From: an uncultured Johnsonella sp.
GTDB taxonomy: Bacteria; Bacillota; Clostridia; Lachnospirales; Lachnospiraceae
Assembly (NCBI GenBank): GCA_937927235.1
Contig: CALBCM010000031.1
Span: forward strand, 42,928 to 106,927
Direction: 5' to 3'
DNA length: 64,000 bases
The notes beneath the pieces were generated by a model. That model saw only the letters and a list, made by a program, of their open reading frames with translations, did no database searches and had not been told where the DNA came from. Each line of letters begins with the position of its first letter. Position 1 is the first letter of the stretch. This document shows positions 8,185-17,076 of this stretch, one piece after another. A program made the translations under genes and the position numbers.

Positions 8185-10044
8185 TCAATGCCCACAGCAT
8201 ACTCCCGAATTAAATCTTTTAGCTCCGCAGGCGAGGCACGCCTGTCTGCAGTTCGGTGAAACTCTGCTGTCGCAGGCCGCTTCCCATTCTCGCTTTAAAA
8301 AAGCCTTACTGACACCTATATCTATGAAATCCCAAGGCAGAATTTCATCTAGTTCTCTCTTTCTCAAAGTATAAAATTCATAATCTATGCCGGTATTTTC
8401 AAACGCCTGCAGCCAGATGTCATTATTAAACCTGTCCGACCAGGAATCATATAAGGCACCAAGCCGGTAAGCTTCCTCTATAACTTTGGAAATTTTTCTG
8501 TCGCCTCTTGCAAGCACCCCCTCAAGTATAGTCACCTCAGCATCGTGATACTGGTACTTTATGCTTTTTTTATTTAACTGCTCTTTTAAAGTGTCTTTAA
8601 CCAGATACGCTCTTTCCAGGTATTCCTCCCTCCTAAGCATGGAAGCCCACTGAAAGGGGGTAAAGGGCTTGGGCACAAAAAATGAAGAGCTTGCCGTTAT
8701 CTGAACCTTGCCGTTTCTTTCATCCTTCGGTATCTCATAATATTTCTCGGCAAGCTTTTCACACAGCAAAGGTATTCCTTTAATATCATCTTCATTTTCA
8801 GTCGGCAGCCCAAGCATAAAATAAAGCTTGACCTTATTCCAGCCGCCTCTAAATGCCTGCATGGCTCCGCCTATTATATCCTCCTCACTTATGCCTTTAT
8901 TAATTACGTCCCTGAGTCTTTGTGAGCCCGCCTCAGGTGCAAAGGTAAGAGAGCTTTTTTTGACATCCTGCACTCTCTTCATAATGTCAAGCGAAAAAGC
9001 ATCTATTCTTAATGAGGGCAGCGAGATATTAATTCCGTGTTTTCCGGTATATTCAATTAAAAATTCAAGCAGCTTGCCAAGATTGCTGTAATCACTGGAG
9101 CTTAATGAGCTTAATGATATTTCCTCCGCTCCGGTAATTTCAAGCATTGTAAATGCGTAATTTTTAAGGTATTCCACTGAATGCTCCCTAAGAGGTCTGT
9201 AAACAAAGCCCGCCTGGCAGAATCTGCATCCCCGGATGCAGCCTCTCATCAGCTCAAGCACTACTCTGTCCTGAGTTACCTTTATAAACGGCACTACAGG
9301 CTTATTTATAAAATTTACCTCGTCCATTTCAGTCACTACCTGTCTGCGTATAACCTCGGGTACAGCTTCATATAAAGGAGCAAAGCTTTTTATAAGTCCC
9401 TCATCATCATAATCAGTTTTATATAAAAGCGGCACATATAGACCTTCAATCTGTGAAGCCTGTCTTAAAAACTCCACCCTTGACTTGCCCTCTTTTTTGC
9501 AGCTTTTATAAAGCTCAAATAATTCGTCATATCTTACCTCTCCCTCCCCTATATAAAACATATCAAAAAATTCTGCCAAGGGCTCGGGATTATAGGCGCA
9601 GGGTCCTCCTCCTATAACTATAGGATCTGTTTCATCACGCTCGGCAGCATGAATCGGTATTTTTGAAAGGTCCAGAATTTGCAGTATATTTGTATAGCAC
9701 ATCTCATACTGCAGGGTGATTCCAAGAAAATCAGCCTCCCTTACAGGAAGCTGGCTTTCAAGTGAAAAAAGAGGAATATCTTTTTCTCTCATAAGCTTAT
9801 CCAGGTCTATCCAGGGAGAAAACAGCCTTTCACAAAAAACATCTTCTCTTCGATTAAACATATCATATAAAATCTGTATCCCGATATGACTCATGCCTAT
9901 CTCATAAACATCCGGAAAACACATTACAAAGCGAAGCATATTCCCGTCAATGATTTTGCATGCACTGTTCATCTCTCCGCCTATATATCTTGCAGGTCTT
10001 TCAACTGAAAGAAGCTCTTCATTACTTAAAGCCAGTTTTCGCAT
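8185..10044 (-). CDS. TIGR03960 family B12-binding-like radical SAM protein
   Basis: This 619-residue protein has an N-terminal cobalamin-binding-like Rossmann part (VMCFPDVYEIGMSHIG, VIGGGPCAYNPEPL), then a radical-SAM core with MRGCIRGCRFCQAGF (C-x3-C-x2-C, about residues 264-274), and a Cys-rich C-terminus (CRQACLACG then CCGH). It fits the conserved partner of DUF2344 and RNase G in Firmicutes and related phyla. The substrate is unknown. ATG start with AGAGGG upstream. It is first in the operon with DUF2344 and rng, 35 bases downstream of recU. Confidence 0.87.
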   Translation of the reverse strand: MRKLALSNEELLSVERPARYIGGEMNSACKIIDGNMLRFVMCFPDVYEIGMSHIGIQILYDMFNRREDVFCERLFSPWIDLDKLMREKDIPLFSLESQLPVREADFLGITLQYEMCYTNILQILDLSKIPIHAAERDETDPIVIGGGPCAYNPEPLAEFFDMFYIGEGEVRYDELFELYKSCKKEGKSRVEFLRQASQIEGLYVPLLYKTDYDDEGLIKSFAPLYEAVPEVIRRQVVTEMDEVNFINKPVVPFIKVTQDRVVLELMRGCIRGCRFCQAGFVYRPLREHSVEYLKNYAFTMLEITGAEEISLSSLSSSDYSNLGKLLEFLIEYTGKHGINISLPSLRIDAFSLDIMKRVQDVKKSSLTFAPEAGSQRLRDVINKGISEEDIIGGAMQAFRGGWNKVKLYFMLGLPTENEDDIKGIPLLCEKLAEKYYEIPKDERNGKVQITASSSFFVPKPFTPFQWASMLRREEYLERAYLVKDTLKEQLNKKSIKYQYHDAEVTILEGVLARGDRKISKVIEEAYRLGALYDSWSDRFNNDIWLQAFENTGIDYEFYTLRKRELDEILPWDFIDIGVSKAFLKREWEAACDSRVSPNCRQACLACGAKRFNSGVCCGH

Positions 10045-10079
10045 AAAATTACACTTTCCCTCTTTCTATTACAATCTAT

Positions 10080-10643
10080 TTATGGTTGATATGTCTGAGC
10101 ATCAGGTTCCAATCTTCCCTGCAAATCTTTATTAAGCTGTTCAAGATAATGCAGTATAAAATCTTTTTTCGCATTAATTAAATAAGCTTCCTTAGCGATT
10201 TCATTATACGAAAAGCTTTTTTTGCCTCCATCGAGCATTCTTTGCCAGAATTTGTCAAGACCGGCAAACGAAAGATAGTAGGCTTGATTTTTAGCCGCAA
10301 AAAAAAGTATTAAAAAGGCTATTCCCCTTTGCCTTTCAAATTCTCTCATAAATTCCATCTGGTGAATATGTATATTGCTCAAAGGAAATATCTCGGAGGC
10401 ACATTCCTTTGCATCAAAGCATACCGGCACTCCCTGTACCACCCCTATGTAATCTACCGTACTTTTTTTGTCAAAATACGCCAGTGTGATATGTCTGTTT
10501 TTTTTATCTATCTGTATAGGAGTGATAGGGGTCGGTATTTTTTGTATAAGTGCCAGCTCTTTTAATTTATAAGCCTCATTTGTATAATTAATCATTTCTT
10601 CAAGAGCCGAGCCTCTGAGTCCTCTGGACTTCCAGGTTGCCAT
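10080..10643 (-). CDS. recU: RecU-like Holliday junction resolvase
   Basis: This 187-residue protein matches RecU, a dimeric nuclease that resolves Holliday junctions in recombinational repair. Visible motifs are RGLRGSALEEMI at the N-terminus, STVDYIGVVQGVPVCFDAKEC (the PD-(D/E)XK core with D, then D-x-K, about residues 62-80), FPLSNIHIHQ and GIAFLILFF. RecU in Firmicutes is often beside a penicillin-binding protein gene; here it stands between a pseudouridine synthase and the TIGR03960 gene. The length is a little shorter than the Bacillus protein (about 200). The start ATG has AAAGAGAA upstream, a modest ribosome binding site. Confidence 0.85.
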   Translation of the reverse strand: MATWKSRGLRGSALEEMINYTNEAYKLKELALIQKIPTPITPIQIDKKNRHITLAYFDKKSTVDYIGVVQGVPVCFDAKECASEIFPLSNIHIHQMEFMREFERQRGIAFLILFFAAKNQAYYLSFAGLDKFWQRMLDGGKKSFSYNEIAKEAYLINAKKDFILHYLEQLNKDLQGRLEPDAQTYQP

Positions 10644-10675
10644 TATGTATTCTCTTTCTGTGCAGCATTTTTATA

Positions 10676-11731
10676 TTAAGGCAGGGGCATGAGCTTCTCA
10701 AATATCTCAGGAATCGGCGCAGTAAAGGTTCTCTCACTTAAATAAGCAAAATCTCCGGCTATAGGCGGCATTTTTATAGTATAAGCATGCAGAAGCTGAT
10801 GCCTGAAGCCGTATTTTTTAAATACAGCCTTCATATTAACTGAAGCATTGATATTGTCCCCTTCAATTTGATTTAAAGCTTTATTGGAAAAATACTTGGT
10901 ATCACCTATTATCTGATGTCCGATAGAAGCTAAATGAGCTCTGATTTGGTGGGTCCTTCCGGTAATTAACCTGACCTCAAGCAGGGTCATGCCTCCTGAG
11001 GTTCTAAACGGGGTATACTCCGTTTCAATATATTTTGCATTGGGAAATTCCTGATTTTTAATTTTAACCTTGTTGGTGCCTTTGTCTTTATAAAGCCAGC
11101 CGCTTATCAGACTTTTTTCATTAATTATACCCTTGACTATACATAAATATTTCTTATCAATCAAGCGCTCCTTAATAAGCAAATTCATTTTTTTTGCCGC
11201 CTTATAGGTTTTAGCACAGATTAAAAGTCCGCTGGTGTTTCTATCCAGCCTGTTGCAGGTCGAGGGTTTAAAAAGCTTTAAGGATTTTTCATCAATTTCT
11301 CCTTTTTTAATTAAATAATTAATAAGCAGTTCATTTACAGATATATCGCTTTCAGAAGCTTTTTGCGAAAGCATACCCACAGATTTATTAATCATTATAA
11401 TATCTGAATCTTCATATACTATATCTCTTGCTTTAAGTACACTATTAAAAAAGCTGTTACTCTCAGACATTTGCTTCTCCTTTCCATCATGTCTGACATG
11501 ATCTGACTTCAATGTTTTATTAGCTTCATTAAGTATCTTATCCGAAATCCATAGCTTTATGCTGTCACCCTTAGCCAGTCTTTCCGAGCCGGAAGCTCTT
11601 TTGCCGTTTAAGGTGATATTTTTCTTTCTAAGCATTTTATATATCAGGCTGCTGTAGCCGCTAAAATATTTTTTTAATAATTTATCAAGCCTCTGTCCCG
11701 CATCCGCTTCATTTATCTGTATTTCCCTCAT
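10676..11731 (-). CDS. RluC/RluD-family pseudouridine synthase
   Basis: This 351-residue protein isomerises uridine to pseudouridine in rRNA. It has an N-terminal S4 RNA-binding domain (residues 1-75: RLDKLLKKYFSG, ITLNGKR, GDSIKLWI), a linker, then the catalytic domain with NRLDRNTSGLLICAK (Asp near residue 164) and LLEVRLITGRTHQIRAHLA. Asn replaces the more common His before RLDRNTSG, which is frequent in Clostridia. It is in the same direction as recU, 32 bases upstream. The exact target base cannot be read from the sequence. Confidence 0.88.
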   Translation of the reverse strand: MREIQINEADAGQRLDKLLKKYFSGYSSLIYKMLRKKNITLNGKRASGSERLAKGDSIKLWISDKILNEANKTLKSDHVRHDGKEKQMSESNSFFNSVLKARDIVYEDSDIIMINKSVGMLSQKASESDISVNELLINYLIKKGEIDEKSLKLFKPSTCNRLDRNTSGLLICAKTYKAAKKMNLLIKERLIDKKYLCIVKGIINEKSLISGWLYKDKGTNKVKIKNQEFPNAKYIETEYTPFRTSGGMTLLEVRLITGRTHQIRAHLASIGHQIIGDTKYFSNKALNQIEGDNINASVNMKAVFKKYGFRHQLLHAYTIKMPPIAGDFAYLSERTFTAPIPEIFEKLMPLP

Positions 11732-11764
11732 TATAATTATCGCTGCACCTGTCTTAGTATAATT

Positions 11765-12529
11765 TTACTGTCTTAATTTATTTAATATTTTCAGCAGCAG
11801 GCTCTGAGGCATAAGTTTAGCTGAAATTCTGAACAGCTTCATTCCTAAGCTGTAAACCGATATGCCTTTTTTAAGCTCGGCATCAACTATAGCTTTTGAC
11901 ACTACAGCCTTTGCTTCTGCCATAAAAAGCTTTTTATAGAGCTTTGTGCTGTATTTCTTCTCGGCTTTATCAAAAAACTCTGTGGCTACCGGTCCGGGAC
12001 ATACTGCTAAAACCCTTACTCCTCTTTTCTCCTGCTCCTGTCTTAATGCACTTGAATATGAAAGCACATAGGCTTTAGTAGCCGCATATACCGCAAAGCC
12101 GGGCTGAGGCATAAAAGCGGCGGCAGAAGCCAGCATAAATATCTCCGAGCCTCGTTTGGTATAGGGCAGGCAAATATTGGTAAGCATCGTAAGTGCCTTT
12201 ACATTCAAATCTATCATTCGGGCTTCCTCATAAGCCGAATACTTTCCTATCTCCGCTATCAGCCCGAACCCTGCGGCATTTACAAGATATTTGATATTCG
12301 GCTTGACTTTTAAAAGAGTTTTTTCAATTAATTTAACTGAATCCTCTCTTTCAAGGTCAAGGATAAATATTCTCACTCTTTTGTTAAGAAGTTTTGCAAG
12401 CCTCTTAAGCCTGTTTTCTCTCCTTGCGACAAGCCAAAATTCGTTAATATCCTTATATCCTTTATTTAATTTTAAAGCAAATTCTCGCCCAAGCCCTGAG
12501 GAAGCTCCTGTTATAATCGCTATATTCAT
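11765..12529 (-). CDS. Short-chain dehydrogenase/reductase
   Basis: This 254-residue NAD(P)-dependent oxidoreductase of the classical SDR fold has TGASSGLGREFA (nucleotide binding), NAAGFG (residues about 85-90), catalytic Ser in MLASAAAF and YAATKAYV (Tyr-x3-Lys), and PGPVATEF. The best general match is the YqjQ/DltE-like group; the substrate is unknown. ATG start with AAGGGG upstream. It sits 33 bases before the pseudouridine synthase, in line with co-transcription. Confidence 0.88.
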   Translation of the reverse strand: MNIAIITGASSGLGREFALKLNKGYKDINEFWLVARRENRLKRLAKLLNKRVRIFILDLEREDSVKLIEKTLLKVKPNIKYLVNAAGFGLIAEIGKYSAYEEARMIDLNVKALTMLTNICLPYTKRGSEIFMLASAAAFMPQPGFAVYAATKAYVLSYSSALRQEQEKRGVRVLAVCPGPVATEFFDKAEKKYSTKLYKKLFMAEAKAVVSKAIVDAELKKGISVYSLGMKLFRISAKLMPQSLLLKILNKLRQ

Positions 12530-12545
12530 AAATTAAGCCCCTTAA

Positions 12546-13208
12546 CTACATTATTTCCCTGTAATCAATTATATATGCATCTGCAAGGCGCATCTTTTCT
12601 TCTTTTAAATGCAGTGAAAATTTATCCTCAACTGCGTAAACTGTCATGCCTGCCGCCTTGCCTGCCATAATTCCTGCCGGAATATCCTCAAATACAAGGC
12701 ATTCCCTCACATCACTTGAAAGTATATCTGCCACCTTTAAATATACATCAGGGGCAGGCTTGCCCTTTCCCACATCACAGCCGGTAACTATAGTATCAAA
12801 ATAGCCGGCTATGCTTAGAGAATCAAGTACAGTATCTACTATCATTCTGCTGTTGCTTGTTGCAATTCCGGTTTTTATATCGTTATTCTTTATATAGTTT
12901 AAAAAATCATAAACTCCGGTTTTCAGCCCTACTTCATATTTATACTTATTAAGTGACATTAATTCCCAGTCAGCCTTAATCTGCTCCACTTCATCAGACA
13001 GGTCAAATCTTTTTTTAAAATATGAGGCAGTTTCAGTAAAGCTCATTCCCTCTATCTCTCTTTCCATACCCTCAGGACAGTCAAGTCCATATCTGGAGAG
13101 ATATTCTCTATCTATGTCTTTCCACATCCACATAGAATCTACGAGGGTACCGTCAAGGTCAAATATACAGGTTTTTATATTATTAATCATATTTTTATCC
13201 ATTTTCAT
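12546..13208 (-). CDS. HAD-superfamily hydrolase, beta-phosphoglucomutase-like
   Basis: This 220-residue phosphatase or phosphomutase of the HAD superfamily has motif I FDLDGTLVDS (about residues 16-25), motif II TSNS, motif III KPAPDVYL and motif IV FEDIPAGIMAG. The cap region resembles beta-phosphoglucomutase relatives, but no substrate can be assigned. Several in-frame ATGs (13208, 13202, 13190) are possible starts and none has a strong ribosome binding site. It lies 16 bases before the SDR gene. Confidence 0.87.
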   Translation of the reverse strand: MKMDKNMINNIKTCIFDLDGTLVDSMWMWKDIDREYLSRYGLDCPEGMEREIEGMSFTETASYFKKRFDLSDEVEQIKADWELMSLNKYKYEVGLKTGVYDFLNYIKNNDIKTGIATSNSRMIVDTVLDSLSIAGYFDTIVTGCDVGKGKPAPDVYLKVADILSSDVRECLVFEDIPAGIMAGKAAGMTVYAVEDKFSLHLKEEKMRLADAYIIDYREIM

Positions 13209-13299
13209 CTATATCCATTTTATCATCCATTTATTTGTTTAAAGGCTCTGTGCTTTCAAAGCGGAAACTGTCTGCATAGGTTTAATCGTTTGATTTTAT

Positions 13300-14655
13300 T
13301 TATGTCATACGCCAGCCGGGATAATACTTGTTCTTGCACTTAGAGGTATTCTGTTTTATAAAACCCAGCGGAAAGCCCTCAACACCTACAAGTCTGAAAT
13401 CATTATAGGTACTGTCATCTTCAAGGGTTTCTCCTTTAAGATATTTTATTACCCTGTTATCCTCTATGCTTAGATTAAGCGGATTATCCCATTCCTGAAG
13501 CTTAAGATTCATAGCAAGTGCCTGAGAAGGCTCAAATCTTGAATTTTTCATTCGCCCGAGCAAAAGCCCGCTCCTAAGATAATGTATATTCTTATCCAAG
13601 CTGTAAAATTCAGGCAGGTAATATATATACTCTCTGTTTACATAAAATCTCTCTTTATCCCAAGTCCTGTTTATATGCTTAAGAAAGCTGAGACAGCTTT
13701 CAGGCAATTTAACCTTTAAACCGGCTTTAACAGCTTTGATTTCCGAATTTTCCTCCTGTCTGACACTGCTTCTGAGTCTGGCAAGAAAATGCCCCTCTCC
13801 CTCAAGTCTATGAGGAAAAAGCCTGATACAGCCCTTTAAAATATCGGATTCAGAAAAGCCTTCACAGATTTTTAAAGACTCTATATAAAAATCCCCATGC
13901 CTGTCAAGAAAATTTAATATAATATTTTCATTTTCTGCTGCCGAATAGGTACAGGTAGAATACATTATGCTCCCTCCGGGCTTTAACAGCCTGGAGGCGG
14001 TTTCCAGAATAGAATTCTGTATAGGTACAAAAAACTCCGAGCCTCTTTTTTTATATTCATTTAATACTGTCTGGTCTTTTCTGAACATTCCCTCACCCGA
14101 GCAGGGAGCATCCACCAATATACTGTCAAAATATCCCTCAAGGCTTTTTACAAGCCTGCCCGGCTCCTCACAGGTAATAAGCACATTGCCTGCCCCGGCA
14201 AGCTCTATATTTTTAAGCAGTGCCTTAGCTCTTGCGGCACTGATATCATTTGCCACCAGCAGTCCGCTTCCGTTAAGCCTTGCAGCAAGCTCGGTGCTTT
14301 TTCCTCCCGGTGCTGCACATAGGTCAAGCACCCTATAGCCGGGCTTTATATCTGCAAAAACAGCCGGAGCCATGGCTGAAGGCTCCTGTAAATAATACAG
14401 CCCTGCATGGTAGTAGGGACTTTTGGACAGCCTGATGCCGTCTTCAGCATAAAAGCCGTTGTGAGTCCAAGGCACCGGCTTAAACTCTCTTTTAAATAAT
14501 TCTTTAAATTGTTCGGGAGTAGTTTTTAATGTATTAACTCTGATTCCTGAATACGGCTTTTTGCCAAGGCTTTCAATATAAAGATTATAATCCTCTTTTA
14601 AAAGCTCCTGCATGGCTTTAAGATAGTTTTCAGGCAGATTCGTTATATCAAGCAT
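13300..14655 (-). CDS. rsmF: RsmF-like rRNA (cytosine-C5)-methyltransferase
   Basis: This 451-residue NOL1/NOP2/Sun-family RNA m5C methyltransferase shows GIRVNTLK, the SAM-binding VLDLCAAPGGKS (about residues 109-120), VDAPCSGEGMFRKD with the base-releasing Cys and MYSTCTYS with the nucleophilic Cys. The C-terminal 150 residues contain the RsmF-type extension and a final short domain (GFIKQNTSKCKNKYYPGW). The m5C site is not certain; rsmF is the best name from domain layout. It follows parC by about 70 bases on the same strand. Confidence 0.88.
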   Translation of the reverse strand: MLDITNLPENYLKAMQELLKEDYNLYIESLGKKPYSGIRVNTLKTTPEQFKELFKREFKPVPWTHNGFYAEDGIRLSKSPYYHAGLYYLQEPSAMAPAVFADIKPGYRVLDLCAAPGGKSTELAARLNGSGLLVANDISAARAKALLKNIELAGAGNVLITCEEPGRLVKSLEGYFDSILVDAPCSGEGMFRKDQTVLNEYKKRGSEFFVPIQNSILETASRLLKPGGSIMYSTCTYSAAENENIILNFLDRHGDFYIESLKICEGFSESDILKGCIRLFPHRLEGEGHFLARLRSSVRQEENSEIKAVKAGLKVKLPESCLSFLKHINRTWDKERFYVNREYIYYLPEFYSLDKNIHYLRSGLLLGRMKNSRFEPSQALAMNLKLQEWDNPLNLSIEDNRVIKYLKGETLEDDSTYNDFRLVGVEGFPLGFIKQNTSKCKNKYYPGWRMT

Positions 14656-14724
14656 ATATTTTTCCAGTTATATTTATAATTCAGTATAGTAAAACATGAT
14701 TGTCGGGATATTTACAATTATAGC

Positions 14725-17046
14725 TTAATTTACCAACTCATGCAAGATTCGTAAATTTTTATTGCCTCTGTCATTTCTATGCCCTGCTTTGAACTTGCTT
14801 AACGCTATTTCTTTTCCGTTAATATTTATAACAGCTTTAGTATCGCCGGACTGTATTAAATCCGCTGCAATTAATTCCTCGCCTGCCGAGAGCTTCATCG
14901 CCCTTTCACCCTTTGCGGTCTTTTTTAGACGGCTTACCTCCTCAATAGAAAATCTGAGAGTATAGCCTTTATCCGAAATCACAGCCGCCTCATCCCCTTC
15001 TGAGCAAACAGGCTTAACTGCAATAAGAGCATCCTCTTGGGCAAGCTTGGCAGCAGCAATGCGCCGGTTATTAGTAATAAATTCCTCAAAAGCGGTCTTT
15101 TTTATGAATCCCTGTCTGGTGATAAATACCAGTTCTTTGTTTTTGAGTCCTTCTGAGGTATCTGTCAAAAGTATACGCTCGGTATCTGCATCATATTTGC
15201 ATATATTATCAAGCGGAGTGCCTTTGTCCTTAAGCCTTGCCAAAGAAAAATCTGAAAGCTTTATCTGATGCATCAGACCTGCATCAGTAAATATATAAAG
15301 CAATTCATCACTTCTTGCTTCGATAATATATTTGTAGTCATTATAAGCCGACTTATAGCTTAAAGTGCTTTCTGCATCACTGTCATCCGAATTTAATAAA
15401 GCTTTTTTATAATTCTTTTCAAAAACCGCTCTGTCAACAGTCTTGCAGTACCCGAATCTGTCCATAAGAAAGACTACTTCCTCGGCGACAGCCTTAATTT
15501 CTTCATAAACTATTTCTTTTGAATCCTCTATTAAGGTTCTTCTTTTATAGCCATATTCTTGTTTTATAGTCTCAAGGTCGGCAATAAGAAGCTCATCCAT
15601 ATTTTTTTTCGAGTTTAATATTTTTTCATAATTTTTAATATTTCTAATAACAGCCTTGTACTCCTTTAAGAGAGCCTCCACCTCAAGCCCTATCAGCTTA
15701 TACAGCCTCATCTCAAGTATAGCCTGAGCCTGAAGCTTGGTAAAGCTGAGCCTTTTAGCCGCTTCCTCAAAGCCCTCGGTTTTAAACTTTATATTTGAAA
15801 TATTGCCGTTTATAAGGCATTCCCTCGCCTGTGCAAGCGAGCGTGAGCCTCGCAATATCGCTATGATTAAGTCTATGCAGTCGCAGGCTGTAATAAGCCC
15901 TTCCTGAATTTCTTTTTTCTCAAGCTCTTGATTTAAAAGTACGGTATATTTTTTATAAGCATTTTCATACTGAAAATCCAGATAATTTTTAAGTATGCCC
16001 TTAAGGCTCAGGGTTTCAGGTCTTCCCTTCACTATTGCAAGCATATTTATACCGAAGCTGTCCTCAAGCTTGGTCTTTTTAAATAATACCGCTTTAATCC
16101 TGTCTATATCTGCATCCTTTTTAAGCTCAAATACTATCCTCGTCCCGCCTTTGTCTGACTGATTGCTTATATCGACTATCTCCGGGAGCTTTTTAGCTTC
16201 AACTAAGGCGGCGGTATCCTGCAAAAATTTATTTATTCCTGCCCCTATCATGGTATAGGGAATTTCCGTGATGATTAATTTATCCTTATCCGTCTTTTTT
16301 CTTCCAAGCTCAACCTCTATTTTTCCCCTTAATTTAAGCTTGCCCGCTCCGCTTTCATAGATGCCTTCAAGCTCACTTTTATTCGCTATAATTCCGCCTG
16401 TAGGGAAATCCGGTCCTTTAATATAATCCATAAGCTCTTTAGTGCTTATATCCCTATTATTAATATAGGCTATACAGGCCTCGCATACTTCCGATAAATT
16501 ATGTGAGGGAATGGAAGTAGACATACCCACCGCTATGCCCTCCGCACCGTTTATAAGAAGATTCGGGATTCTCACCGGCAGCACCTGAGGCTCTTTTTCG
16601 GTTTCGTCGTAATTGGATACAAACTTTACAGTTTTATCTAAATCACGCAGATAGACATCCTCTGTAAATTTTTTCAGCTTGGCCTCTGTATAACGCATTG
16701 CTGCCGCACCATCTCCCTCTATTGAGCCAAAATTGCCATGCCCGTCAACTAAGGGCATACCTCTTTTCCATGCCTGGCTTAAAACTACCAGAGTTTCATA
16801 AATTGAGGAATCTCCGTGAGGGTGGTACTTTCCCATAGTATCCCCTACTATGCGTGCGGATTTTCTATGCGGTTTATCCGAGCTTAATTTAAGCTGGCTC
16901 ATATCATAGAGCACCCTCCTTTGAACAGGCTTTAAGCCGTCCCTGGCATCGGGGATTGCACGTGCAGTAATTACACTCATAGAATAATCAAGATAGGATT
17001 TTTGCATCTCCTCCGAATATTCGGTTCTAATTATTGTTTCAGGCAT
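14725..17046 (-). CDS. parC: Topoisomerase IV subunit A
   Basis: This 773-residue DNA cleavage-rejoining subunit of a type IIA topoisomerase shows ITARAIPDARDGLKPVQRR, SARIVGDTMGKYHPHGD and AMRYTEAKL with the catalytic Tyr (about residue 117). Beta-propeller blades follow in the C-terminal third. I saw no GyrA box (QRRGGKG), which favours ParC over GyrA. It is shorter than typical GyrA (800-870). It has GGAGG 4 bases before ATG and lies 30 bases after parE. Positions equivalent to GyrA 83 and 87 read Asp-Ser-Ser-Ile-Tyr-Glu after HPHG, the common wild-type pattern. Confidence 0.88.
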   Translation of the reverse strand: MPETIIRTEYSEEMQKSYLDYSMSVITARAIPDARDGLKPVQRRVLYDMSQLKLSSDKPHRKSARIVGDTMGKYHPHGDSSIYETLVVLSQAWKRGMPLVDGHGNFGSIEGDGAAAMRYTEAKLKKFTEDVYLRDLDKTVKFVSNYDETEKEPQVLPVRIPNLLINGAEGIAVGMSTSIPSHNLSEVCEACIAYINNRDISTKELMDYIKGPDFPTGGIIANKSELEGIYESGAGKLKLRGKIEVELGRKKTDKDKLIITEIPYTMIGAGINKFLQDTAALVEAKKLPEIVDISNQSDKGGTRIVFELKKDADIDRIKAVLFKKTKLEDSFGINMLAIVKGRPETLSLKGILKNYLDFQYENAYKKYTVLLNQELEKKEIQEGLITACDCIDLIIAILRGSRSLAQARECLINGNISNIKFKTEGFEEAAKRLSFTKLQAQAILEMRLYKLIGLEVEALLKEYKAVIRNIKNYEKILNSKKNMDELLIADLETIKQEYGYKRRTLIEDSKEIVYEEIKAVAEEVVFLMDRFGYCKTVDRAVFEKNYKKALLNSDDSDAESTLSYKSAYNDYKYIIEARSDELLYIFTDAGLMHQIKLSDFSLARLKDKGTPLDNICKYDADTERILLTDTSEGLKNKELVFITRQGFIKKTAFEEFITNNRRIAAAKLAQEDALIAVKPVCSEGDEAAVISDKGYTLRFSIEEVSRLKKTAKGERAMKLSAGEELIAADLIQSGDTKAVININGKEIALSKFKAGHRNDRGNKNLRILHELVN

Positions 17047-17076
17047 CTTACCTCCTACTTTGCTTTATTTTTATGA

